A stretch of 64,000 nt of DNA, taken from an uncultured Spirochaetaceae bacterium. GTDB taxonomy: Bacteria; Spirochaetota; Spirochaetia; Sphaerochaetales; Sphaerochaetaceae. This document shows, piece after piece, positions 1 to 9,484 of the stretch (position 1 is its first letter; each line of letters begins with the position of its first letter). The stretch covers positions 1 through 64,000 of the forward strand of contig CAMDZB010000003.1 of assembly GCA_945910645.1 (NCBI GenBank), written 5' to 3'. The notes beneath the pieces were generated by a model. The model was not told where the DNA came from, searched no databases, and worked only from the letters and a program-made list of their open reading frames with translations. The position numbers and the translations under genes were made by a program.

Positions 1-143
1 CATATTTTTCATATCCAACTCTGTCAGATGACCGCATTAGCTGTCATCGTCTTGTCTTTGTTGCTATCTAAAGACGCAACAGAATAAAAACATATAGCAA
101 TTGAGAAGTTATGTCAATACTTTTTTTAAAAAAAATTCTGAAT

Positions 144-758
144 TTATTTTTTTAATGATTTTTGATAGAGATTGTGCGTTTTAATATATCCCCTTACACT
201 CTCTGTCACTTCATCTCCAATTCCGTCCCTTACGTCGGTTGATGATGCATCAAAAAGCGGGTTTGAGTACTGAGTGATTTCATAGCCGTTTTGAATTAAA
301 CTTGATAGCTTCTTACTGTAATTGTTTGATGAATCCCTTGAGAGGAGGATGAAGTGTACGTTGTCGCGTATGTACTTTTGATTGTGCCAGGCGTCTAAGT
401 TTTGTATTAAATCAGAGCCGATTATGAATCGCACGCGTCCTACAATATTGTAATGCTCTTTAACGTAGCGAATTGTTTCTGATGTATAACTCACTGTACC
501 TTTTGAAAGCTCGTATGTGTTTACCTCTATTCTATTAATATATGATGTATCTTTAAAAAAGTCGTTTATGGATAGATGAATCATGTTGAGGCGATCAGTG
601 CTACTAGCGCCTTCATTTTCCGCTTTGAACGGGGATATGAATGCAGGGATGACTATGACCTTCTCTATATCCACATGATCTAAAACGTACTTGATTATAT
701 TTAAGTGCCCCTTATGAATCGGGTTGAATGATCCGCCAAAAAGTGCAAAGTCTTCCAT
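144..758 (-). CDS. nadD: Nicotinate-nucleotide adenylyltransferase
   Basis: N-terminal FGGSFNPIHKGHL nucleotidyltransferase motif; SSTDVRDGI near C-terminus. Confidence 0.92.
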   Translation of the reverse strand: MEDFALFGGSFNPIHKGHLNIIKYVLDHVDIEKVIVIPAFISPFKAENEGASSTDRLNMIHLSINDFFKDTSYINRIEVNTYELSKGTVSYTSETIRYVKEHYNIVGRVRFIIGSDLIQNLDAWHNQKYIRDNVHFILLSRDSSNNYSKKLSSLIQNGYEITQYSNPLFDASSTDVRDGIGDEVTESVRGYIKTHNLYQKSLKK

Positions 759-1834
759 TATGGCTCATCTCTGAATACAACGCCTTCTCTATGATTTAGA
801 GATTGGAACTTATCCTTTTCTCGTTTCTCAATGGCCTCTCTGCTCATCTCCTCTGAGTTGTTCCTGAGGGTAAGGAGAGCCTCTTCAACGCTTTTTAGCA
901 TATCTTTATTGAATACAGAGAGCGGATAGACCTTTTCGTTTTTTAGCCTTTTTTTAAGCTTCTTGTATACATCGTCTGTGCCGTCAATGTCAAGTTTTGT
1001 TGCAATTACAATTCTGTTCTTCTCGGCAAGTTTATGAGAATAAGCGTTGAGCTCAGAAAGTAGTATATCGAATGCAGAAAGCGCATTCTCGTCACTTACG
1101 TCGATGAGGAAGGCAAGGCTATGAGTTCTTTCGATGTGCTTGAGGAACTTGATACCCATTCCGCGTCCCTCACTTGATCCTTCAAGAAGTCCAGGGATGT
1201 CAGCAATTAGAACATCCTCCCCGTGTAGGCGTAGCATGCCAAGATGCGGAATCTTTGTGGTGAACGGATATGGTGCAACCTCGCTCGTTGCGTTTGTGAT
1301 TGCATTGATCAGCGATGACTTTCCTGCGTTTGGAAAGCCCACAAGACCTACATCTGCAATGAGCTTGAGTTCAACCCCAACTCGCATCTCCTGTCCCTCC
1401 TCGCCATCCTGAGCAAAGCGTGGAGTTTGAAAGCGCGATGTTTTAAAATGTGCGTTTCCCTTGCCTCCTCGTCCGCCTTTTAGAAGAGTGTACTCCTTGA
1501 GTCCCGTGAGATCCTTGATGATCTTGCCTGTGGATGCATTTTTGAGGATTGTGCCGTTTGGAACGTTGATGTAGATGTTTTCGCCATCCTTGCCTGTGCA
1601 GTTGCAGCTTGAGCCGTTCTGTCCGTTCTGCGCCTTGTATGAACGGGTTTTCTTAAGGTGAGATAGCGTACGTAAGTTGTCTTTGATAACAAAAATGACA
1701 TCGCCACCCTTTCCGCCGTCGCCTCCATCGGGACCTCCCTTTGGAACAAACTTCTCACGGTGAAAGGATACGGCTCCGTGTCCTCCAGAGCCTGATGCGA
1801 TGTCAATGTATGTTTCGTCTGAAAAGCCAATCAT
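758..1834 (-). CDS. obg: GTPase Obg/CgtA
   Basis: Gly-rich Obg fold (GSGGHGAVSFHREKFVPKGGPDGGDGGKGG), G1 GFPNAGKSSL, DIPGLLEG. Confidence 0.96.
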   Translation of the reverse strand: MIGFSDETYIDIASGSGGHGAVSFHREKFVPKGGPDGGDGGKGGDVIFVIKDNLRTLSHLKKTRSYKAQNGQNGSSCNCTGKDGENIYINVPNGTILKNASTGKIIKDLTGLKEYTLLKGGRGGKGNAHFKTSRFQTPRFAQDGEEGQEMRVGVELKLIADVGLVGFPNAGKSSLINAITNATSEVAPYPFTTKIPHLGMLRLHGEDVLIADIPGLLEGSSEGRGMGIKFLKHIERTHSLAFLIDVSDENALSAFDILLSELNAYSHKLAEKNRIVIATKLDIDGTDDVYKKLKKRLKNEKVYPLSVFNKDMLKSVEEALLTLRNNSEEMSREAIEKREKDKFQSLNHREGVVFRDEP

Positions 1835-2088
1835 TAATTGTTAGCTTCAACTCCACAATATGAACGATTGTTTCTCTTGTAGAATACAACCTTGCCTGGA
1901 ATCTCTGCATAGATTGTATAATCTCTTCCAAGTCCACAGCCCTTTCCTGGGTGTAGTCTTGTGCCATGCTGACGAACTATAATCTCGCCTGCGTTTACAT
2001 TTTCGCCTGCAAAGCGTTTAACGCCAAGGCGCTGTGCATTAGAATCACGTCCGTTACGGGAACTTCCGCCACCTTTTTTATGTGCCAT
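1834..2088 (-). CDS. rpmA: 50S ribosomal protein L27
   Basis: [29 protein letters not shown]. Confidence 0.97.
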   Translation of the reverse strand: MAHKKGGGSSRNGRDSNAQRLGVKRFAGENVNAGEIIVRQHGTRLHPGKGCGLGRDYTIYAEIPGKVVFYKRNNRSYCGVEANN

Positions 2089-2099
2089 TTCCTTCCTCC

Positions 2100-2414
2100 T
2101 TATGCGTTAATCTTGTCTACTTTGATTACAGAATACTTCTCTCTATGACCCTGAGTTCTTCTGTAGCCCTTACGACGATGATACTTATAAACTTTGATTT
2201 TGTCTCCAAGAATCTGTTCGCTTACAAGAGTTGCATCAACACTTGCGCCCTGAACATATGGAGTTCCAAACTTAGCCACAGAACCGTCTACGATAGCAAG
2301 GACTGTTGGATAATTGAGCTTGTCCCCTTCCTTTGCGTGTGTCTTATCAACTGTTACTGTGTCACCTTCTTGAACCTTGTACTGTTTTCCAAGGATTTCA
2401 ACCAATGCGTACAT
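2100..2414 (-). CDS. rplU: 50S ribosomal protein L21
   Basis: [18 protein letters not shown]...[17 protein letters not shown]; adjacent to rpmA. Confidence 0.97.
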   Translation of the reverse strand: MYALVEILGKQYKVQEGDTVTVDKTHAKEGDKLNYPTVLAIVDGSVAKFGTPYVQGASVDATLVSEQILGDKIKVYKYHRRKGYRRTQGHREKYSVIKVDKINA

Positions 2415-2526
2415 AGTTTTCTCCTAATTCGGTTTGATTTTACTCATATATATTAGAATTAAAGCGCCCTAATATTCAAAGTGATGATGGGTAAAAAGAT
2501 AAAAATAAATCGGATTTTGATTCTGA

Positions 2527-2550
2527 TTTACCTAACGACCATTAGGTAAA
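2527..2550. promoter_or_regulatory. 9-bp perfect inverted repeat (TTTACCTAA-N6-TTAGGTAAA) between divergent rplU and tmk
   Basis: Read directly; lies in the divergent intergenic region. Confidence 0.45.
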
Positions 2551-2616
2551 CAGTGTTGATAATTTCTGTTCTTTTCAATTGTAATTTGAGCATTTGGGAT
2601 ATTATAATCAATTGGT

Positions 2617-3225
2617 ATGAGTGATATTTTGAAAAATTTTATTGTCTTTGAAGGGCTTGATGGCGCTGGAACTACAACACAGTGTAAACTCCTTTACGAA
2701 AACCTTAAAAAACTCGGAAAAGATGTAATTCTTGATGCAGAGCCTACACCATCCCCAATTGGCAAACTCATAAGAAGCGAGTATCTCTCTAAAAAAAACT
2801 CCACAACGCCCTGGGCACTTGCGCTTTTATACGCTGCAGACCGTGAAAACCACGTAAACAACAGCAAAACTGGCCTAAAAGCGCTTATTGATAATGGAAA
2901 AACGATAATTGCTGACAGGTACTTCTATTCATCCTTGGCTTATCAGGGTGTGAACCTACCTGATGAAAAACTGAGACTAATAAACGATTTTGAAGACCCT
3001 GAGGTAGTCATCTATATAGACACACCAGTTGATGAATGCCTAAGAAGAATAGACAAACGTGGAGAGAAAAAAGAGCTCTTTGAAAAGAAGGACTATCTTG
3101 AGAAGACAAGACAGGGTTTTGAGAGAGCATTTAAACACATTTCAAAGAATGTTAAATTCTTGAGAATCGATGGCAATCTCGATGCTAAAACCATTTCGGA
3201 TATGATTCTCAAATTCGTGTTATAA
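2617..3225 (+). CDS. tmk: Thymidylate kinase
   Basis: FIVFEGLDGAGTTTQ P-loop, DRYFYSSLAYQG. Confidence 0.95.
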   Translation: MSDILKNFIVFEGLDGAGTTTQCKLLYENLKKLGKDVILDAEPTPSPIGKLIRSEYLSKKNSTTPWALALLYAADRENHVNNSKTGLKALIDNGKTIIADRYFYSSLAYQGVNLPDEKLRLINDFEDPEVVIYIDTPVDECLRRIDKRGEKKELFEKKDYLEKTRQGFERAFKHISKNVKFLRIDGNLDAKTISDMILKFVL

Positions 3226-3261
3226 TACTATTATAATTCTTTATTTGCTCTGGAGGAAAAT

Positions 3262-4485
3262 GTGAAAAAAAAGTTTAACTTTGTTGCACTTTTTCTACTT
3301 GTAGTTCTGCTATTTTCATCGTGTCAGAGCGTGGTTAGTGGGACTCATGGGGAGGAATATAGCGCAATCACCTATTTAAGCGAATACTTTGGCGCAGGAT
3401 ATCAAGACAATACAATTCCTGTGACTATATCGTCCTTTAAGGATGAGCTTCAGAAGGTTAATCCAAACTATGACAGAAGCGGAAACAACATGATTGATGC
3501 AGCCCTTATTGCTGCAGGATACAAGGAGCTTCCCGGCACATACGACAAAAACAAGATTGCAGAGCGCACCACATGGTACTACATTCCAAACAAACTTAAG
3601 GGCGTGAGCGATGCATCCTATTACGCATTCCTTGATGCAAACCTTGGAACTGCAGAGATGCTAAAGAGAGGTGAAATCAATGCAAACGTTGCAAACGAGA
3701 TTATACTTCGTGTTGCAAACGCATTAGGATCAGGGCGCCGCTACGTGGGCTTTATAAGCGACAGCGACATTGCGGACAAGCTTAGAAGCACATATGATGG
3801 ATTTATCCTATTCGACGATGATGTGCTTGCAAACATCGGCTATTCCCTCATCAGAGAAGGTAAGAGCACAGGATACAACCTCAAAACCGACGCCTATGCA
3901 TCAAGGTTCCTCTCTGAATATTCGCTTACATACAGCCACGATAACATTGAACATGCCCTTCAGCTGATAGCACTGCTCAACAGCGAAAAGATCGATGCTC
4001 GCGTTGCGCTTGAGCCAAAAATATCCATCTATCAGTACCTCTTGGATTGGGGGCCGATCCCTGAGCCATCACGCCACTACAGAGTGGTTGAAAGCGATGG
4101 AATGTATCTTGTAAATGCTATTGAATTTGACCTTGTGCTTGAGTTCTCAAAGAAGGATGATAAGGAGCGTTTCAACTCAATTATCCTTAAAAACGCAAAG
4201 AAGAATGACACAAATCCTGAACTAATTGGACTTATCAAAGGATCATGGTGGCAGCCGCTCTACACAAGCAAAACAAAGATGAGAACTGGTGAGTTCTACT
4301 CAATCGTGAATAACCAGCTCTTCCATAACGGATATTCAATCAATCCATTCACCACAACGGATAAGACGATTGACTATACTCAGTATATGGAGAAGTATCC
4401 AAACGAGGTGCTTACAGCAGTACCACAAAACTTAACTGTGAACAAGGCGTTCTACAACTACCTTACAGGCAGTGATTATCAATAA
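3262..4485 (+). CDS. Predicted lipoprotein of unknown function
   Basis: Signal peptide with lipobox-like LLFSSCQS; no family recognised. Confidence 0.7.
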   Translation: MKKKFNFVALFLLVVLLFSSCQSVVSGTHGEEYSAITYLSEYFGAGYQDNTIPVTISSFKDELQKVNPNYDRSGNNMIDAALIAAGYKELPGTYDKNKIAERTTWYYIPNKLKGVSDASYYAFLDANLGTAEMLKRGEINANVANEIILRVANALGSGRRYVGFISDSDIADKLRSTYDGFILFDDDVLANIGYSLIREGKSTGYNLKTDAYASRFLSEYSLTYSHDNIEHALQLIALLNSEKIDARVALEPKISIYQYLLDWGPIPEPSRHYRVVESDGMYLVNAIEFDLVLEFSKKDDKERFNSIILKNAKKNDTNPELIGLIKGSWWQPLYTSKTKMRTGEFYSIVNNQLFHNGYSINPFTTTDKTIDYTQYMEKYPNEVLTAVPQNLTVNKAFYNYLTGSDYQ

Positions 4486-5492
4486 AATGATTTTACAACC
4501 TCAAGAAGGGCATCCTTTGCTCTTTTTGAGGTTTCTTTTAATACAATTTCACCTTTTTTGAATATAACAACATTATCTTTGCTTCCGCTGATTCCAACAT
4601 CAGCACTCGAGGCCTCACCTATTCCGTTCAACGGGCATCCCATGATGGCAATAGTAATTGGCTTTTTATGATTATATGCAATTCTATAAAGATCATCCTG
4701 AACCTCAGGAAGAAATTCACCTGTAAGGAAGGTTGCTCGGGAACACGACGGGCAGACTATTAAGTTCAAGTATGGCTCTCTTAACCCCATCACTCTGAGT
4801 AGCTCAACACCAGCAATCACCTCGTTTATTTCATCTGCTGCCATTGAGTAGCGTATTGTGTCGCCTATTCCATCCTTAAGAAGCTCTGAGAGCACATAGG
4901 TTGAGCGTACAGCACTTTGAATGCTTCCACCTGCCTCTGTAAGCCCTATGTGGATGGGGAAATCAAAGCGTGATGAGAGGTCCCTATTTAGCGCGAGTGT
5001 AGACTCAGGATCTGATGCCTTAAGGCTTAGAACTATATTTGTAAAGTTCATCCTCTCTGTAATCTCGAGGGTCTTTTTTATAAGATTAATGGCACTCTCG
5101 CCCCTTGTGCTCCCCTCATTTGTCCCGATACGCATGATTGCACCTCTATCCTTAGCGCACTTTATGATCTCTTCTGCATCCTTACTTGTTATAAGGCTTG
5201 GATTGATACGGACAGCATCGATCCCTGAATCTAGGGCAAAAAGTGCATTTTTAATATCTGCTTTTATGTCTATCACAAGTGGAACGGGCGAGTTCTTTAT
5301 AAAGGCTTTTAGCTCATCTTTATCGTAGGTGCCATCTATTGAGAATCGTACAATATCGGCGCCATGATATTTGAGCTTCTCAAGGTATTCATTATCATAA
5401 GCGTAGAAAGGACGCTCGAGCATTGTTTGAACAAGGATTGGAGATCCACCCCCGAGGGTGATGTTATTTGACTTTACAAGACGCGTTTTCAA
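4479..5492 (-). CDS. ispG: 4-hydroxy-3-methylbut-2-en-1-yl diphosphate synthase
   Basis: CPSCSR and MGCPLNGIGEASSADVGISG motifs. Confidence 0.93.
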   Translation of the reverse strand: MKTRLVKSNNITLGGGSPILVQTMLERPFYAYDNEYLEKLKYHGADIVRFSIDGTYDKDELKAFIKNSPVPLVIDIKADIKNALFALDSGIDAVRINPSLITSKDAEEIIKCAKDRGAIMRIGTNEGSTRGESAINLIKKTLEITERMNFTNIVLSLKASDPESTLALNRDLSSRFDFPIHIGLTEAGGSIQSAVRSTYVLSELLKDGIGDTIRYSMAADEINEVIAGVELLRVMGLREPYLNLIVCPSCSRATFLTGEFLPEVQDDLYRIAYNHKKPITIAIMGCPLNGIGEASSADVGISGSKDNVVIFKKGEIVLKETSKRAKDALLEVVKSFY

Positions 5493-6514
5493 TGAAGGTA
5501 TCCCTTATAATCTTTGTTTCTGCTCTCTGCAGATACAGGGTCGCTGTATTTTCCATCTTTGTAATACTCAAGGCCAAGTGATGCAACCATAATAGCGTTG
5601 TCGCCACAGAGCTTTAGGGATGGAAGAACAACCTCAACCCCATCGTTTTGAAGCTCAAGAAGCTTTTCTCTAAGGTATGAGTTTGCAGCAACTCCGCCAC
5701 CTGCAGACACTCTCTTTATGCCCGTGAGCTTGATGGCCTCTTTAAGCTTATCTACAACGTAGTTTACAGCCCTGTATTGGAAAGATGCTGCAAGATTCTC
5801 CTTGCTTCTCTCTTTGTATCTGAAGTGTTCGCTCTGGTTGATTACGGCGCTCTTTAGGCCTGAAAAGCTCATGTCAAGATTTCGGCGTGGATTTTTAAGG
5901 CGTGGCTCTGGAAAACGAAATGCTGTGTTGTCTCCGCTCTTTGCAAGGTTGTCTATGATAACCCCGCCTGGGTATCCAAGGGAGTATGCCTTTGCAACCT
6001 TGTCGTATGCTTCCCCGAGGGCATCATCAACTGTGGCACCAAGAACCGTAATCTTATCATAGCTCTCTGCTATCACAATGAGCGTATGACCACCTGAAAC
6101 AAGAAGCGAAAGATATGGGTATTCAAGCGGATGTTCAACACTTGATGCATAGATATGGGCAAGGATGTGATCTATGCCAATGAGTGGAAGAGAGAGCGCA
6201 TATGAGAGGGAGCGGGCAAAGCTCACCCCCACAAGGAGGCTTCCAAGAAGCCCCGGCTTTTCTGTAACAGCGATTGCAGAAATATCGTATTTTGAGATGC
6301 CCGCATCTTTTACGGCACCATCAACAACAGGGAGAATGAGCTCTGTATGAAGACGTGATGCAAGCTCAGGCACAACACCATTGAACGCCTGGTGCTTACT
6401 TATCTGCGTTGCAACGATTGATGAGAGGATGTTTTTATTCTCATCAACCACAGAGGCTGCACATTCGTCGCATGAGGATTCAATTCCAAGGATATAAATT
6501 TTATCTTTCATCAT
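5489..6514 (-). CDS. tsaD: tRNA N6-adenosine threonylcarbamoyltransferase
   Basis: ILGIESSCDECAASVV, HILAHIYAS, SGGHT, AGGGVAANSYLR. Confidence 0.96.
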   Translation of the reverse strand: MMKDKIYILGIESSCDECAASVVDENKNILSSIVATQISKHQAFNGVVPELASRLHTELILPVVDGAVKDAGISKYDISAIAVTEKPGLLGSLLVGVSFARSLSYALSLPLIGIDHILAHIYASSVEHPLEYPYLSLLVSGGHTLIVIAESYDKITVLGATVDDALGEAYDKVAKAYSLGYPGGVIIDNLAKSGDNTAFRFPEPRLKNPRRNLDMSFSGLKSAVINQSEHFRYKERSKENLAASFQYRAVNYVVDKLKEAIKLTGIKRVSAGGGVAANSYLREKLLELQNDGVEVVLPSLKLCGDNAIMVASLGLEYYKDGKYSDPVSAESRNKDYKGYLH

Positions 6515-6707
6515 ACTGAAAAATCTCCATCTGAAGAGTTAACCACAGTGAATAATGATCCTGATTTACAGGAAGAACTCTTAGTGACATTTGCCCGCTC
6601 TGACAGGGTGTTCCTTTATAGTTGAAGCCTGTAAGTTTTGTACAATCCTTAAAGGCTTGATAACCTACGCCTGTTATTTTTAATGCTTTGTTATTGAAGT
6701 TTGTCAT
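6511..6707 (-). pseudogene. Frameshifted C-terminal remnant of a BspA-type leucine-rich-repeat protein
   Basis: Frame 0 reads ITGVGYQAFKDCTKLTGFNYKGT; a second frame continues LSERANVTKSSSCKSGSLFTVVNSSDGDFSV*, the usual BspA-LRR C-terminal pattern. Confidence 0.65.
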
Positions 6708-6927
6708 ACATTCATATCCAGTTTTTACGCATCAAGCTATGCTCATAGCTTGAGCGGGTGTATGTTATTATAATAATAATTGATTTACAGAGCAAGCTAA
6801 ACAGAGATGAGAAGATTCAAACATTATCGCCTTAGGATTTCAGAAGATAACCCACATATAACGTAAAGATAAGATACAAGGAGAAATTAAAGATGAAAAT
6901 CAAAGATTATATAACAGATGTTATTTA

Positions 6928-8205
6928 TTAGAAAAGAAAGAAGTTAGTACCAATATCACGCCTATACCATGCGCCTTGGAATATCTCCTGCATTTCATAA
7001 AGGGTAAGGTATGCTTTCTTATTCGCCCTCTCTATGCTTTCTGCTTCAACTACAAGCGTGAATGGGCGCCCTCCATTTGTGTAGAGCATGCCATTTTCCT
7101 CATCTACAGCACCAAAGTAGAGATAATCGTGCGATTTTGGCTCAAGGAGATAATCCTCAACCTCTTCAAGGTTCACTATCTCCTTTTTACACTCGCTCTC
7201 CTCGGGATAGCCTTTTGATGCAACAACCACACCAAGGGCGTACATGTTTGGTATTGATTCAAGCTCTTCAGGCTCGAGCGTGCCATCAAGCGCTTTTTTG
7301 AACTCCTTAACGGCATCCGATGTCGTGAGTGCGAGCATTCCTGTGGCAGAAGGATCTGAGAAGCGCGTTTTCATGTTCAAGAGATACACATCTCCTGATG
7401 ATGTGATTAAAAGATGGAACGTGAGGAAGCCTTTGTAGTTGATGTTGTCGTTTTTAAGGCCTCTCATCATCTTTTTTATCACTTCTTCGCCTACTCTATC
7501 ACGCGTGTAACGGCTGAGCGGCAACGGAGAGAGCGCACCCATTCCTGATGAAAAATATCCTGAGTCGTCATCCATGCTTTTATAGTAGTCCACAGCCATT
7601 GGAAAGAGGCGGTAGTGCTCTGAGTCTGAAAGGACTGTGGCTGTTACTGTAAGGCCATCTATGAACTCCTCAATTAGCACAGGAGTGGTTTTAAGGTATT
7701 CTGATGCAAACGAGTAGGCAAGCGTCCTTGATGCAGTATCAAGGCGGTTTTTACCCTTCCCAACCACCGGCTTTATCGAAATCATGCGGTTTTTATAAGT
7801 ATCAAGCGCGTTTTTAAGCTCCTCGTCCGTGGTTACAATCTGTGCCTTTTCAAGCGTCTTGATGCCGTATCTCTTTGCCCTTTCCCTTAGCGTTTGGAGG
7901 TTTTCAAAGGCAAATGCCTCTCTCCCTGGTCCCAAAAGCTTTACACCAAGCTTCTGAAGCTCCTCAGTTACGCCTTCTTCAATCAGCTTTGCCGTGGATG
8001 TTATAATTAAATCGATTTTTTCACTCTTTACGATATTTACAACAGCATCAACATCTGATACATCGCTTCGTTTTATCACAGTTGCAAGTCCATTCATGCC
8101 TGGGTTGCCTGGATATGCGTAGATCTTTACCTCTTCTTTGCTTTGCGAGATCCACCTTACGAGTGCGTGTTCTTTTGCTACACTTCCGAGAACTAGAATT
8201 TTCAT
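6928..8205 (-). CDS. PurD-like ATP-grasp protein (divergent GARS family)
   Basis: N-term KILVLGSVAKEHALVRW, AYPGNPGM, C-term RPFTLVVEAESIERANKKAY...YRRDIG; canonical metal-binding motif diverged. Confidence 0.75.
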   Translation of the reverse strand: MKILVLGSVAKEHALVRWISQSKEEVKIYAYPGNPGMNGLATVIKRSDVSDVDAVVNIVKSEKIDLIITSTAKLIEEGVTEELQKLGVKLLGPGREAFAFENLQTLRERAKRYGIKTLEKAQIVTTDEELKNALDTYKNRMISIKPVVGKGKNRLDTASRTLAYSFASEYLKTTPVLIEEFIDGLTVTATVLSDSEHYRLFPMAVDYYKSMDDDSGYFSSGMGALSPLPLSRYTRDRVGEEVIKKMMRGLKNDNINYKGFLTFHLLITSSGDVYLLNMKTRFSDPSATGMLALTTSDAVKEFKKALDGTLEPEELESIPNMYALGVVVASKGYPEESECKKEIVNLEEVEDYLLEPKSHDYLYFGAVDEENGMLYTNGGRPFTLVVEAESIERANKKAYLTLYEMQEIFQGAWYRRDIGTNFFLF

Positions 8206-8210
8206 ATGTA

Positions 8211-8296
8211 TACCGGCGGTCGGAGTCGAACCGACACAAGGGTCACCCCTCGACAGATTTTGAGTCTGTTGTGTCTACCAATTTCACCACGCCGGC
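8211..8296 (-). tRNA. tRNA-Leu (CAA)
   Basis: Reverse complement GCCGGCGTGGTGAAATTGGTAGACAC...ACAGA CTCAAAA TCTGT...GTCGG TTCGACT CCGAC CGCCGGT A folds as a class II tRNA. Confidence 0.93.
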
Positions 8297-8480
8297 GAAT
8301 TACCTTTTATTGATGCGGTATTTTTATATTTTATACAAATATTGTTGTTTTATTCAACAATATTTTATAGCGCTTGCATCTTGAGCGAGCTTATTTTATA
8401 AGTACAGGTTCTCAAACCATACAAATTATTTATTTTGGATGCCATTCCATAAATTGCGGAAATATGCACGTGATGGCACC

Positions 8481-8825
8481 GCGAGTTTGAGCTTGTTACT
8501 GGATGGCACCGCGAGTTTGAGCTTGTTACTGGATGGTACCGCGAGTTTGAGATGCGCGCGCAAAGCCTAAGTCGCAGGTTCCTGATGCCGAAGCGATTTT
8601 ACTTTTTGTAAATGAGCAAGGCTCAGGGTTCTAAGACGACGGATTTGCCCGCAGATCAAACGAGCCCCAAACGAAGGACATACCTTGCTGATAGGCCAAG
8701 TGGGGCGGGTGCAGTCTGACAAAGTTAGGCGCCCGAGATCAAACGAGCCCAGCGAGTTTACTTTTTGTAAATGAGCAAGGCTCAGGGTTCTAAGACGACG
8801 TAGATCGCCCGCATATCAAACGAGC
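8481..8825. repeat. Modular intergenic repeat cluster A (GCGAGTTTGA...TCAAACGAGC units, preceded by 30-bp tandem units)
   Basis: 30-bp period units at 8481 and 8511 leading into a 125-bp unit 8541-8665 that is near-identical to 9677-9801. Confidence 0.9.
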
Positions 8826-9412
8826 GTTTTAACCCAGGTGTTGACAAGATCAGAGGTGTTACCAAAATCAGCTGAGGTAAGATGAAGATTGTCTTTAGCG
8901 TTTGCATAGGCCTTAAGAGCATTAAACGCATTATCGCCTGAGCTTGATGCACTTGTTGAGAATGTGTAAATAGTTTTACCATCGAACTTGTTGTAGTGAT
9001 CAAGAAGTGTTTGGATGATTCTTGGCGCTGCTCCGTTCCAGATTGGGTAACCGATGATGACTGTGTCGTAGCTGTTAGCATCGATTGCTGTGTATGTTGA
9101 TGATGCGATTAGAGGACGTGCAGAATCGTCTTTTTGTTCAGTCTGTAAGCGTGATGTTGAGACCTTGTTATCTAAATCAGTGCTTATGTATGGTGTTTCA
9201 GGCTCAATTTTAACAATTGGTGCTGAAAGTTCGGTTGCGATGGCATTTGCAACCTTTTCTGTGTTTCCTGAATATGAGAAATATATAACGATTGGTTTTA
9301 TTGCCTTATCGGATGATGCGGAAGCTGAGTCTTTTTTTCCTGATGAGCATGATACAAATAGTACTGTAGCGAGTACAACGAGTACTGTAATTACTTTTGT
9401 TGCTTTTTTCAT
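8816..9412 (-). CDS. Flavodoxin-family lipoprotein
   Basis: Lipobox LFVSCSSG; flavodoxin YFSYSGNTEKVANAIA and GYPIWNGAAPRII. Confidence 0.88.
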   Translation of the reverse strand: MKKATKVITVLVVLATVLFVSCSSGKKDSASASSDKAIKPIVIYFSYSGNTEKVANAIATELSAPIVKIEPETPYISTDLDNKVSTSRLQTEQKDDSARPLIASSTYTAIDANSYDTVIIGYPIWNGAAPRIIQTLLDHYNKFDGKTIYTFSTSASSSGDNAFNALKAYANAKDNLHLTSADFGNTSDLVNTWVKTLV

Positions 9413-9484
9413 TGTTTTCTCCTTGGCTGTTATTTTACATTCTTTTATCTAAAAATACTACTAATGTTCTCCTACGAGCCCCTA

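Noticed and set aside
1480-1830. 116-aa ORF overlapping obg
   Set aside because: Out-of-frame shadow of the conserved Obg N-terminal domain.
6501-6707. 68-aa ORF as a real small protein
   Set aside because: Its C-terminal half is better explained as an out-of-frame reading of a BspA LRR terminus.
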